Below are positions 1 to 10,570 of a stretch of 64,000 nucleotides of DNA, piece after piece (the stretch's first letter is position 1; each line of letters starts with the position of its first letter). Position numbers and translations under genes: made by a program. Source of the DNA: Haematobia irritans (lineage: Eukaryota; Arthropoda; Insecta; Diptera; Muscidae); NCBI RefSeq assembly GCF_050003625.1, contig NC_134399.1, positions 41,680,671-41,744,670 of the forward strand. The letters run 5' to 3'. Below the pieces are notes generated by a model. It had not been told where the DNA came from. It did not search any database and saw nothing but the letters and a program-made list of their open reading frames with translations.

Positions 1-277
1 CAAATGCGAGAGTATGTTTTTATTTCCAGCCATATGTTTTTTGACCTGAAAATCAGAAATTTAAAAATTGATAGAGTTAGAAATTATATTTTTTCATGAT
101 CATTAATATAAATATGATTCAGTTCTATCTACTCAAAGTCAATAAAAAACAGTAGTATTTTTAATAGAAATTCATTTATTCATTATTAAACTATGATAAG
201 GAACAATTATAATAAGAAAAACTATGTACTAATTTCATTAATAAAGAAATAAAACTAATCAATATAGCATACATTAT
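1..277. other. AT-rich flank, no gene seen
   Basis: No coding or repeat signal could be supported. On the minus strand this lies directly downstream of the small gene ending at 278 and may hold its 3'UTR. Confidence 0.4.
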
Positions 278-773
278 TTATTTTGGATTTTCATTCGAAG
301 GCGGTGGAACCATTTTTGGGTCCGAAGTCGCAGTGGTAGACATGCTTGGACCATTCGAAGCCACTGTCTGGGTCGTAGCTCTCGAATTATTTACCGTATT
401 TAATGAAGATGGTCGTGAATATGGGATATTTTGATTTCCATATGGATACTGGTTGTAATATTGAGGGTATTGGTAAGTAGTGGGTAGTTGCATTGGCCGT
501 GGAATTTGTTGCAATTGTTCATTTTGTATTCTTAATCTGCGTAGCTCTTCTGTAATTTGTTCAAGTCGCTGCTCTAGCTGGCGCCGACTTAAACTTTCTC
601 TATCTTGTCGACGCCGTATGGTTTGCCTTCCATTATTGTTTCCTCTACTTCTCCTATTGTTACCTTCTAAGGTGAGATTAATATTTAATTCTATTGGAAT
701 TCTTATTGGCTTCTGAAAAAGAAGATTTCGTAAAAATTTGTCCAAATATTTGTCCAAGATAAAAACTCACCAT
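278..773 (-). CDS. Unrecognised small Arg/Gln- and Pro/Ser-rich protein, probably spliced
   Basis: I do not recognise this protein. On the minus strand an ATG (773-771) is followed at once by a GTGAGT donor. A 58-bp intron (770-713) ends in a pyrimidine tract plus CAG, and the open exon 712-278 continues in the same frame. This gives about 145 aa starting M-K-P-I-R-I-P. Without splicing, the same frame could start at 757 (159 aa). Around residues 40-75 lies an Arg/Glu/Gln-rich segment (LEQRLEQITEELRRL) that looks like a short coiled coil. A Tyr/Gln/Asn-rich stretch and a Ser/Thr/Pro tail follow. The intron size is typical of flies. The protein is low in complexity, so a chance frame or a transposon-encoded accessory protein are both possible. 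Confidence 0.45.
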
Positions 774-986
774 TTTATAGAATCTATAATTTTTCGGTAG
801 CGCTTTATGTTCACTCGTTGATTAAACGACAGCAACTGATCTTTTTTTGAAATTTCAATCCGAGCTAGGACATTTTTGGAGATGCCATATGTGTATTTAT
901 TCGGAGATGCCACAACCCAACAAACACAAGGATGAGAATTTTTCATATTTAACGCCATATCAATTTGATAGTGAATCCCATCTTCA

Positions 987-1141
987 GGTGTGTACTATGT
1001 TCGGTTTTCGAGTTGAAAATCACTTTATTTTCGCGATTACTTCTCCTGAAATAATCAAAATTATAAATGAAAACAAACTTATACTTATATTATAAAGTAA
1101 CCGCGAAAATTTCAACTCGAAAAGTGAACATAGTACTTACC
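987..1141. mobile_element. Palindromic MITE, TIR starting GGTGTGTACTATGTTCG
   Basis: The left end reads GGTGTGTACTATGTTCG and continues into TTTTCGAGTTGAAA. The right end, reverse-complemented, starts GGTAAGTACTATGTTC and continues into CTTTTCGAGTTGAAA. The arms also share a TTTCGCG-TTACTT block. There is no coding capacity. A second, longer copy lies at 51783-52013 in the opposite orientation, and a decayed end occurs near 1513. No clear target-site duplication was found, so the superfamily is unassigned. Confidence 0.7.
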
Positions 1142-1755
1142 TTTAAACATTAATTCAAATGGCCTTGCAAATTGCTTGCTTTCAACAAAATTTCCAATAG
1201 GCTTGAAGCATTAAAATGAAATTAATTTGAAAAGTTGTTGCTAATATGTTGAGAAATTGTTGCTAACGTGTTGAATTCTATTGTTTAGGGTAATGTCTGT
1301 TTTTTGTTGAGAACGCGAATTTCTCACTAATTTTTCATATTGAATTCTAAGCTAAGTCATATAAAAAAATCGCATATAAACAGTTTTAGAGAAACATCAT
1401 GCATTTTTGGTGCTTTGTATAAAGAATAGTGTTTTTGGATAAATTAAATATTTCACGCCAAATATTGTACACACTAAAGGTGTGTAAACACTAAAGTTGT
1501 GTACACACTAAAGGTGTGTACAACGTTCAGTTTTCAAGCCGAAAACAATTTTGCTTTACTTGATTAATTTTAAAACGTTAAATGTTTCGCAAGCAATGTC
1601 CTTCATCTTGTCCATCCATAATTTTATAAGATTTAATCATAATATCCTCGTTATACATCTTTTTTGTAGATAAAATTATTTTTTATTCATTTTTGGCATT
1701 GATCATATTTTGATGAAATCTTATGCAGTTATGGAGATTGATTCAAAAAACTAAG

Positions 1756-1862
1756 GGTATGGTCACACAAATATTTGTCCAAATTGAATGTCAAACTGGT
1801 TTGGCTGTGGCGAATAATTCTTTTTTCATTTCTGTTAAAAATTTGTTCAGTGTGACCGTACC
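1756..1862. mobile_element. Short MITE with GGTCACAC-type TIRs
   Basis: Left end GGTATGGTCACACAAATATT; right end reverse-complemented GGTACGGTCACACTGAACAA. The arms flank about 60 bp that share GGCTGTGGCGA and TTTCTGTTAAA blocks with a longer copy at 58643-58850, so this is one family. Apparent peptide similarity between small ORFs at the two sites comes from this shared non-coding element. Confidence 0.65.
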
Positions 1863-2450
1863 GTAAGTGCAAATAAGATGGTTTCCGGGGCGAGAACATA
1901 GTATCCACTTATGTGAATGTGAGGCCACGATTTTAACAACATAACTTACAATTAATATAAAAAAAAAAAAATTCTTTGAACCAGTTGAACCTTCTCGAAA
2001 GCAATCGGTTTTGTTGAATGCTGACTTTGCTTTCAAGAAAATCTCCAACATTGGAAACATTAAAATTAATTTGAGAAGTTGTACCTAATGTATTGAGAAG
2101 ACGTTGTTATGTGTAAAAAAATTCTCAAATTGAATTCTAATCTAATTCTATTAAAAATGTTTGAAGACATGTTGAATATAAACATTTCTCGAACGCTTGT
2201 GTTTGTTGGGACATTCTACATGTATAACCAAAACGCAAAATGGCGGCATAACCAATACGCAAAATGGTGGCATCTCTAATGCAACGGGATATTCATTCTA
2301 TAAGAATTTCTCGATCTATGATAGAGTTAATAAATCTTTTTACAAATAAAATTTTGCACTCTGTTCAGTGATATAAATTTCTTTAATTTAATAAGTTTAT
2401 TAATTTGACAAATTAGTTTTTAAGTGTTTTAAGAAAAAAAAAAATAAATA

Positions 2451-5400
2451 ATGCCAAAAATAGATAGAAATATTTTAATTTCTATTTTAAAAAATTATGA
2501 AAATTTAGAAGAACTTTTGCACTACTATAGTGACAAAAATTTAGCATTTCAATCGGTAGTCGATAGTATGAATGCAATGAAAAATCCAAAGAAATTCCAA
2601 AAATTAAAAAACGAAAGGCATAACAGGCGTATTATATCATATTATGCCGAAAAAATATTGCAGGAGCGCGCCCTAACCGATGGAAATGAATTGCCCTCAA
2701 AGATAATAGATTACGAAATCAATAAGGAAGTCATGGAGCAGGATATTCTTGGCCAACTAATCCCTGATGAAATTGGGTCGGTATCAACGGATGAAAATAA
2801 TATTAGTAATATTAATATTATACATGAAAGGACACCAAATGTTGAAGATAAAGGGAAATTGTATGTTTCTCAAGAGCATTCTTATTGTTCGTTAAAATAT
2901 CAAACGAGCCAGCAGGACTATGTACTCTTCTTAAATGAATCTATAAGATGTCCAACAGATTTCAATACTAATATCGAAATCAGCGAAATATCGGAATTAG
3001 AATGGAATTTAAATAGCGACTGCGGGACAAACTCGTTTTTCTCTCCAGAAATTGAGAGTACAAAAATTTCAAAAAATAACAATACCGACATTTTCAATGT
3101 TTCCCAAGAGCATTCCTACTGTTCGATGAAAGATGAAGCAGCTGGCCAAGACTATACATGTTTCCTGAATGAGAAAACTGTAAGAAGCCCAATGGATTTT
3201 ACCAATAACATGGAAATCGCACAAATATCAGAATTGGAATGGGATTTAAATAGAGACTGCGGGGCATATACACTTTTCTCTCCTGAAATTGAGAGTACAA
3301 AAGTGTCCATAAGTAAAAATCCTAACTTTTCTGATGTAAATTCTAAGCAGGAATATATGGCAGAGATACTATGTGAGTCTCAACAAATGCAAAAATATAA
3401 TGAAAATGAAAAATCATCAAACGGAATGGAAATAAATATCGTAAGTATTTATTTAATGTACATATTTTATTTTTATTATGTATTCTAATGTAAAGTTATA
3501 ACGCTATAAGCTTTTATGATTTATGAATATTCAACAAGAATCGATAACATGTCTACTATATAAAAACTATTTTTGAATGAAATTCTAGGCGTTAGTTACA
3601 CAATCAAAATGTTTTTCTAATAAGAATGCGAGAAATAAGTAAAAACTCAATATGGCAATTCAACATTTCGGCTAGGTACACTTAAAAAATATTGTCCTGA
3701 AAACTTTCAATAAAGTCGCTTTGTCTTTATACATGAAAAACTACATAAAAACTACATGAAAAAAAATTGTTGGACTAAACTCAACTTGCCTTTAATAATT
3801 CTGAATAATTTTCAATACCAAAATCGTTAGACAAAATCTTTGGATCGGAGTAAGTGTGCACTTTGATAGATTAACATTGTATACAGCCTAAACATCGTTA
3901 TAAAGGACTACTTTACTCCAACTCACCTGAGTTCATGATATGCTTTATTTGACATTACCCCACTTGGTTTAGATTTATACGTTGAAAATTCGTCCAAAAT
4001 ATCACCTGAAATTAGTAAAAAGTTTAATTCAAAATTGGAAAACATAAGAACTGAAGTTTGTATCAAGTTCGAGTTTAACCGCTAAAATTTCACTTTTTTA
4101 TTTCCTCTGATAATCAATTTTAAAGAATATAAACATTGTGTAAACTTGATTTGGGCTATTACCCAAGTAATTAAAAACATTTAATTTCGATTTTTATCGG
4201 CTAAACTAGAACTTAATACCCACCTAAAGGGATAAATGTAATGTTGTCTCACTTCGAAGTGAGACAAAATTTCAACCGAATCGGTTGAATTCGGATAAAA
4301 TAAATATATATAAAAAATCTGTCCTTTTTTCTCTAGAGATGTAATTTTAAGAAAAAATCCCTACAAAAAAAGGATTTTTCCCTACACATGGCATCACTGA
4401 TTAATACATTATTTTGTAGCACCCAAACATGAGTCTATTATCTTTTTGTATATTTAATATTTTAGAGCTCACTATGTCCCAAAAAGCAACTAGAGGGTTC
4501 AAATGAAGAAACTATAGATGCCAAACTCCCGATTTCCTATAGAAACCCAAAGAGTTCGCAAGAAAAGCCTAATAGAAGCATTCGAATGGTGAAGAATATG
4601 AAAGAAGTCCACACAAAAAAACCATCTTTTAAAGATTGTAAGTACAAAGATTGCACTTTTCATTGCGAAAATGTACATGATGTCGTAAACAAAAATGACA
4701 TTTTCTCTATTAAAAAAATTTTACAAGATTATCTTCGCGAAACGTATGATAATTTTAACAATGTATGTGATCTGAATATTCATTCAAGCAAGTTTAATGA
4801 AGATCGTACAATTTATACCATGTATGCTTATTGTAATGATAGCGCATGTTGTACGTTTATATTTCGATTAAACTTTGCTAACAAAAATTGTGAGGTCTTT
4901 AGATCAAAAGAGGAATTGAGGCATCAAATTGGAAATCACAAATGCTATCAAAATAGAGGCCCTAAACGACATGTGTTGAAGGCAGAATTACTTAAAAAAA
5001 AAGCAGTACTGTATAGAAAGGAAGCTATAAATAGACAGTCAAGATTTTTGCGACTAATTGGAAAACAACAAGATGTACGCCCAATCGCAACCATTCGGAA
5101 AGTTCGTTCAGAAGCAATGGGACATTTCGATTATGATAAACATCCATTTATTGACACCTTCATAATGAGTGAAACTAATTACGAGCATTTCATCCAACAT
5201 TTAGCAACACCATTACGGGTTTATCTTTTTTCAAAAGAAAGGTTGGAAATGTTGCATAAATATGATGCTCTGTTAGCACAAAAAGCAGACTATACCATGC
5301 GGATTGACGCGACAGGAGGGATTATAGAACCAATAAAATGTGCACAGAAACGAGTTTTCCTTTATTCCATAGTTACACATTTTTCGGATTCAAACAAAAT

Positions 5401-7411
5401 ATTTCCGGTTGCTGACGCAATACTTTCAACTCATACAACTTACGAAATATCATTATTTCTTCACATGTTTAAAGATGCTATGAAAGAAAATAATCGAAGA
5501 CCAATCTGTAGGCGAATTGTAACAGATTGCAGCTATGCAATTATCAACGCTATTTTGGCTGAATTCAATGGAATATTTAATATACAGGATTATTTGATAA
5601 AATGTCATTGCTTTTTACAAAGTGCATCTAAAAAATTGGATTTTATTGTTATACAATTTTGCACAAGCCATTATACGAAGATAATTTGCAAAGATATAGA
5701 TGAACGAGTTCCATTAAAAAATGTAAAGCTACGAGAATTTTTGCGTGAATCTATTGGTCTGGCCTTTAACTTCACTACATTGCAAGAATGCAAAGATTGG
5801 TTTGAAATGATGAGCATCATATTGAGTGGTCAGTATTTGAACTCTCAAGTTTCAAAAGTAATTAACAAATTTATGGTTTTTGCAAAAACTCCCATTGAAG
5901 AGAATCTAATTAAAGAAGAGAGCGGCAAAACATATTTACAGGAATTAAGAAAGAATACGCTGGATGAAATAGCCAATTCAAGCCCATTTACAAGCATCTT
6001 TAAAAATATTTTGTTAAAAATAGAAACCATGGATTTATTTGAAATTGATGGTCTACAAAATCCTTTTTATTGTCCCGAATTTTTAGAATTTATGCTAAAA
6101 AAATATATTGCTTTCCTTCCTTTCTGGACAAACATAATCGGCTATCACGTTTGCTTTAAAAAAGAGCGAGTCAGCAATGGCCCAATTGAAGCTCATTATA
6201 AAAATGTAAAGCATTTAATATTAAAAGGAGAAAAGCACAAACTTGGACGTGCAATTCGAAAAATTGAGAAATATTATAGGTCTATAACAACGGATGTCGA
6301 AGCAATATACTTTGACGAAAAAATTCTAGAAACTATAAAGCCTGAAACTAAGATAAAGTCATCGAAAGGCAATCGAATGTTAAAAAGCCCTAAGGTCTTT
6401 GGAAAAGACTCAAACAGGGATATGAAGAAGGCAACGGAAAGTTGGAATAAAAAAGGAAAATTGACACGTTTAAAACAACCTATGTTTAATAAAGAATTTT
6501 CCAGTTTACAAAAAATAAGTGAAAAAATTACAAAATTACAAACTGAGAGATATTCTATTCAAAGCGATCACAAATATGCACAGACGTGTTTGTTAAAAAT
6601 GCCCGAATATAATCCCTACGACATTTTTTCAATGCAAACTTTAACGAAATTTAATCAAGACAGATTATTCATTTGTAATCTTAAAACCGTTTACGATGAA
6701 TATTTCGTTGGTCAAGTGTTTGAAGACAATGTATTATCACTGTTCGAATTAGAAACTCTACGTCCTCGACAGTGGCTACGTAATAACATAGTGAATGCAG
6801 GCTTGGCTATACTTCTCAAAGAAAATGGGTCTAATTACAGAGGAGTTCCTGTACAAATTGATAGTTATTGCTTTAAGAACCGAATTATTCTACAAAATGC
6901 CCTACAAAGTTGTTTGACTTCAATATTGATTCCTCAATTAATAAGCAGTCATTATTACTTGGTGATACTGAATATGGAAACAAAGGAAGTATCATGCCTG
7001 GATCCCAAGCAATATAATAGGACTGCACATAATCTAATATCCCACTATATAAAGGAGATACAGATATTACGAAATGAAGTATGGTCAGTGAAAACCTTTG
7101 TTTTTGATAAACAGTTTGACGATGTTGAATGTGGAATCTTCGTCTTACAGTACGCCGAAAGGTATATTAAAAATATGGAAATGACAAAATTGGATTTGAA
7201 GCCATCGTATAGGCAGCAAATGCTCAAAAAACTATTAAATTATTCTAGTAAACTTATATGTTTACATTGTTCTACAACAAAAAGTACAGAAATTGAGTGT
7301 TTACGATGTTCGAAGAGAATTTGCTCTGGTTGCATCAGGGATGTGTACCATAAACATAATATAAAGACCATTACTTGTAAATTATGCGAATATGAAAACA
7401 GTTTAAAATGA
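2451..7411 (+). CDS. MULE-type transposase fused to a Ulp1/SENP-like cysteine protease
   Basis: Two exons, 2451-3440 and 4466-7411, join in phase 0 across a 1025-bp intron (GTAAGT donor, TTTTAG acceptor) to give about 1311 aa. Numbering below is for the joined protein. Residues 1-330 form a novel N-terminal region with two 78-aa tandem repeats (from about 139 and 217). A Cys/His-rich segment at about 430-500 could be a FLYWCH/WRKY-type DNA-binding finger. The transposase core shows D611 (IDATGG), D684 (VTDCSYAIINAI) followed by a KCHCF motif, and E905 (NGPIEAHYKNVKH), as in MULE enzymes. A C48 protease domain follows: RPRQWLRNNIVNAG, then H1159, D1176 and C1219 (DDVECGIFVL). The 17-residue His-Asp spacing is typical of Ulp1. 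The C-terminus has four CxxC pairs, RING- or ZZ-like. All catalytic residues are present and the frame is open over 2.9 kb, so it is recently active or domesticated. No terminal repeats were identified. Confidence 0.85.
3441..4465 (+). other. Intron of the transposase-protease gene
   Basis: The donor at 3441 is GTAAGTATT. The acceptor ends in TATTTTAG at 4465. Exon phases on both sides are 0 and the downstream frame is open straight from 4466, which supports this intron. It carries a palindromic MITE at about 4051-4228. Confidence 0.7.
4051..4228. mobile_element. Palindromic MITE, GGTGGGTATTAAGTTC family
   Basis: The left arm has AAGTTCGAGTTTAACCGCTA. The right arm, reverse-complemented, has GGTGGGTATTAAGTTCTAGT followed by TTAGCCGA. 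The left terminus lacks the outermost bases. Partial copies of the same end occur at about 7907-7960 (GGTGGGTATAAGGTTCG) and 9568-9610 (GGTGGGTATTAAGTTCGAGT). Confidence 0.6.
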
Positions 7412-7906
7412 ATATCTACTAACATATTATATTTTTATTTGCAGGTATGAGTGATATGAGCGTAGAATACCTCCTCAAAAAAGTAGTTTCCTTAGCCTTA
7501 ATTAGAATTTAAGTAAATTTAAGTAGATCTTACTTTAACAGCGTAAAACGCTTGAAACATGTGCGAAGCACTTCTTGGATGTAGGCCTATTGGGGATGCC
7601 AGCCAAGTAAAACATGTGGCAACGCGCAGCGAGTAGTACCTCATGGTTGTGCGGAAATCTACTCAAACAATAGTTCGTAATCATCAATAAAGTAATATGA
7701 TGCAAGTACACAGAACTTTTACAGATTCAATCAAGAAATTAATTGATCACAAAATAATTTAAAAAATTGACTTGAAAAAAAGTTATTGTTTGCTTCAACA
7801 TTTTCAATATATTTATTTCATACAATGTAAAATTAGTTGAATTGACTTTGGAGTCCAAAACTAATCAAATTTTAAAAATAAATTTTGATGAATATATAAC
7901 TTTTAA
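7412..7906. other. 3' flank of the transposase-protease gene
   Basis: No gene. Just after the stop there is a textbook 3' splice site: TACTAAC at about 7417-7423, a T-rich tract, then CAG at about 7443. An alternative terminal exon is therefore possible, for example from a GTAAAT in the last codons near 7378. The rest is AT-rich with no recognisable inverted repeat that would mark the element's end. Confidence 0.4.
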
Positions 7907-8011
7907 GGTGGGTATAAGGTTCGTATTTAAAATTAAGGTAAATCAGCAAAACGTTATAAGATAATGCCTTTTTAGGGAATAGCCCTACACAATTTTTTGC
8001 AAAGTTTATAT

Positions 8012-9522
8012 TTATACCCTTCACCACTACTGTGGTACAGGGTATAATAAGTTTGTGCATTTGTATGTAACGCCAAGAAGGAGTAATCATAGACCAACCT
8101 TTTAGTATACGGATCGGCTTAGAATTAAATTCTGAGTCGATTTAGCGATGTCCGTCTGTCTGTCTGTCTTTCTGTTGATGTATTTTTGTGTGCAAAGTAC
8201 AGCTCGCAGTTTTAGTCCGATTGTCCTAAAATTTGGTATAGGGTCCTGTTTCGGCTCAAAGACGATCCCTATTGATTTTGGAAAAAATCGGTTCAGATTT
8301 AGATATAGCTGCCATATATATTTTTCACCGATCTGGTCATAAATGGCGTGTATATCAACCGATCTTCCTCAAATTCCGTACATCCGAATATTTTATGAGT
8401 CTCGAAAAACTTGCAAAATATCAGCAAAATCGGTTCAGATTTAGATATAGCTCCCATATATAGCTTTCGCCCGATTTACACTCATTTGCCCACAGAGGCC
8501 AATTTTTTGCTCCGATTTAGTTGAAATTTTGCACAGGGAGTAGAATTAGCGTTGTAACTATGAGTGCCAAATTTGCTTGAAATCGGTTCAGATTTGGATA
8601 TATCTCCCATATAAAGCTTTCGCCCGATTTACACTCATATGACCACAGAGGCCAATTTTTTGCTCCGATTTAGTTGAAATTTTGCACAGGGAGTAGAATT
8701 AGCATTGTAGCTATGCGTGCCAAATTTGCTTGAAATCGGTTCAGATTTGGATATATCTCCCATATAAAGCTTTCGCCCGATTTACACTCATATGACCACA
8801 GAGGCCAATTTTTAACTCCGATTTAGTTGAAATTTTGCACAGGGAGTAGAATTAGCATTGTAGCTATGCGTGCCAAATTTGCTTGAAATCGGTTCAGATT
8901 TGGATATATCTCCCATATAAAGCTTTCGCCCGATTTACACTCATATGACCACAGAGGCCAATTTTTAACTCCGATTTAGTTGAAATTTTGCACAGGGAGT
9001 AGAATTAGCATTGATGCTATGCGTGCCAAATTAGGTTGAAATCGGTTCAGATTTAGATATAGCTCCCATATATATGTTTTTCTGATTTCGAAAAAAATGG
9101 TCAAAATACCAACATTTTCCTTGCAAAATCGCCACTGCTTAGTCGAAAATTTGTAAAAATGACTCTAATTTTCCTAAACTTCTAATACATATATATCGAG
9201 CGATAAATCATAAATAAACTTTTTCGAAGTTTCCTTAAAATTGCTTCAGATTTAAACGTTTCCCATATTTTTTTACTAACATTGTGTTCTACCCTAGTGC
9301 ATTAGCCGACTTAAATTTTGAGTCTATAGATTTTGTAGAAGTCTATCAAATTCTTACAGATCGAGTGATATTTAAATGTATGTATTTGGGACAAACCTTT
9401 ATATATAGCCCCCAACACATTTGACGGATGTAATATGGTATCGAAAATTTAGATCTACAAAGTGGTGCAGGGTATAATATAGTCGACCCCGCCCGACTTT
9501 AGACTTTCCTTACTGGTTTTTA
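8012..9522. repeat. Dispersed muscid repeat with internal tandem units
   Basis: It begins with TACCCTTCACCAC and a GTGGTACAGGGTATAATAAG block, passes through a TCTG microsatellite (8150-8172), and ends with GGTGCAGGGTATAATATAGT, then GACCCCGCCCGACTTTAGAC. These blocks are very common in calyptrate and drosophilid genomes. A divergent end of the same kind (AGTCGGGCGGAGCCGAGTA) lies at about 61605. Small ORFs at 8148-8463 are byproducts. I cannot place the family in a transposon class from sequence alone. Confidence 0.6.
8285..9060. repeat. Tandem array, 153-bp unit, about five copies
   Basis: The unit starts AAATCGGTTCAGATTTGGAT and includes CTCCCATATA, CGCCCGATTTACACTCAT, CCACAGAGGCCAATTTTT and GCACAGGGAGTAGAATTAGC. 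Unit starts fall at about 8429, 8581, 8734, 8886 and 9039, a spacing of 152-153 bp. A more diverged unit precedes them at about 8285. The middle copies are nearly identical, so the expansion is recent. Confidence 0.8.
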
Positions 9523-9810
9523 AAATGTATTATCACAAAAATCGTAAATAAATAAATTGCACTTTTAGCGGCTAAAGGTGGGTATTAAGTTCGAGTTTAG
9601 CCTCTAAAATAGTCATTAAAATAGTCATTGCGTGCTTTACTATTGGAAAGCACTATATGGGGTTCACAGTGCAAAACATTTTGTGAAAAGCATAAATTTT
9701 GAAAATAATTTTTCCACAAAGCTTGAAAATGCTTTTTCAATGATACATAAAATGATATGCACGGGTTAATTTGGTAATTCTTAAATTGTAATTTTTATTT
9801 TTTAACATAC
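9523..9810. other. Spacer with MITE fragment
   Basis: AT-rich and non-coding. It holds one end of the GGTGGGTATTAAGTTCG family at about 9568-9610 and nothing else recognisable. The last bases (9800-9810) are the intron donor side of the adjacent kinase pseudogene. Confidence 0.4.
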
Positions 9811-10570
9811 CTTTTTTCACTTCCTCAATGCTGGGATCGGGCTGGACCACATCATAGTAAGGCATTTAATATTCATCATATATCATGTCAATATAACAGT
9901 GTCGAGCAATCTCCCATAAAATTAAGCCAAAAGCGTAAACATCGGTCTTCTTATATGAATCAAAATGTTGAGCATTCGTGCTCTCATCCAGAATTTCAGG
10001 TGCCACATAGCGTTTAGTACCTACTCAATGTGCCTCACTACTAAACTCAAATCAGCAATGGCACAAGTTAAATTGGATTTAACCAATATATTTTTCGATT
10101 TCAAATCACGATGGGCAATTTGCCGGTTTGTCACGTGTTGCCACAATATCCATGTGGAGGTGAGCCAAACCTGTGGCAATTTATAAGGCCATACTCAGCA
10201 TTGTGTTTGTATCTACAGTATGCGATGTAATCAAAAAGTGAACCATTCTCATGGTAATCTGTGACTAGCCATAATTGTGTCCGAGTCCCATTATCTAAAA
10301 CAAACAATCGTCAAGTATATATTTTGACCCAATAATTTTAGAATGAAGCTTACCAACAATGTCAGCTGCTATGAAATAAAATATTTTCATGACGCAACGT
10401 ACCAGCCTGATATATTTCTGCTTCACGAGCATTCCTCTCGACTAGAAACAATTTTTAGAGCCACATTTTCACCACGTCAATGACCGCGCCAAACTTCACC
10501 AAAGCGACCCTTTCCAATAACATGGCACAATTGGATCGTATACAGAATCCTCAGGAGCAAATGGACGGGC
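9811..10570 (-). pseudogene. Baboon-like type I TGF-beta receptor kinase pseudogene
   Basis: The minus strand encodes disrupted pieces of a receptor Ser/Thr kinase. In order these are QLCHVIGKGRFGEVWRGH (glycine-rich loop), RGENVALKI (VAxK lysine), [75 protein letters not shown] and PYYDVVQPDPSIEEVKK. The order and wording fit a type I activin/TGF-beta receptor, closest to what I recall of fly baboon. Damage includes TGA for the Trp after WRGH, a frameshift deletion after SREECS, losses in the HRD and DFG regions, and TAA in DEYxMPYY. It keeps a 59-bp intron (10353-10295, GTAAGC...TTTTAG) and a donor at its end (GTATGT at 9810), so it is a partial genomic duplicate and not a retrocopy. Confidence 0.85.

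Larger units (their letters stand above)
774..2450. repeat. MITE-rich flank upstream of the transposase-protease gene
   Basis: No gene is supported here. Two short palindromic elements (987-1141 and 1756-1862) are listed separately. There is also a diverged direct duplication: about 1150-1270 resembles about 2010-2110, sharing GCTTTCAA, AACATTAAAAT and TTTGA-AAGTTGT blocks. An inverted pair lies at about 905-945 and 2195-2275 (TTGTGTTTGTTGGG and GTGGCATCTC). A short direct array of an ACACTAAAGGTGTGTA-like unit sits at about 1470-1523. The promoter of the gene at 2451 should lie in the last few hundred bases, but I cannot place it. Confidence 0.5.

Noticed and set aside
870..2280. Inverted pair TTGTGTTTGTTGGG as terminal repeats of the transposase-protease element
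   Set aside because: Both copies lie on the same side of the gene, so they cannot bound it.
9965..10186. 73-aa plus-strand frame
   Set aside because: Antisense shadow of the receptor kinase pseudogene.
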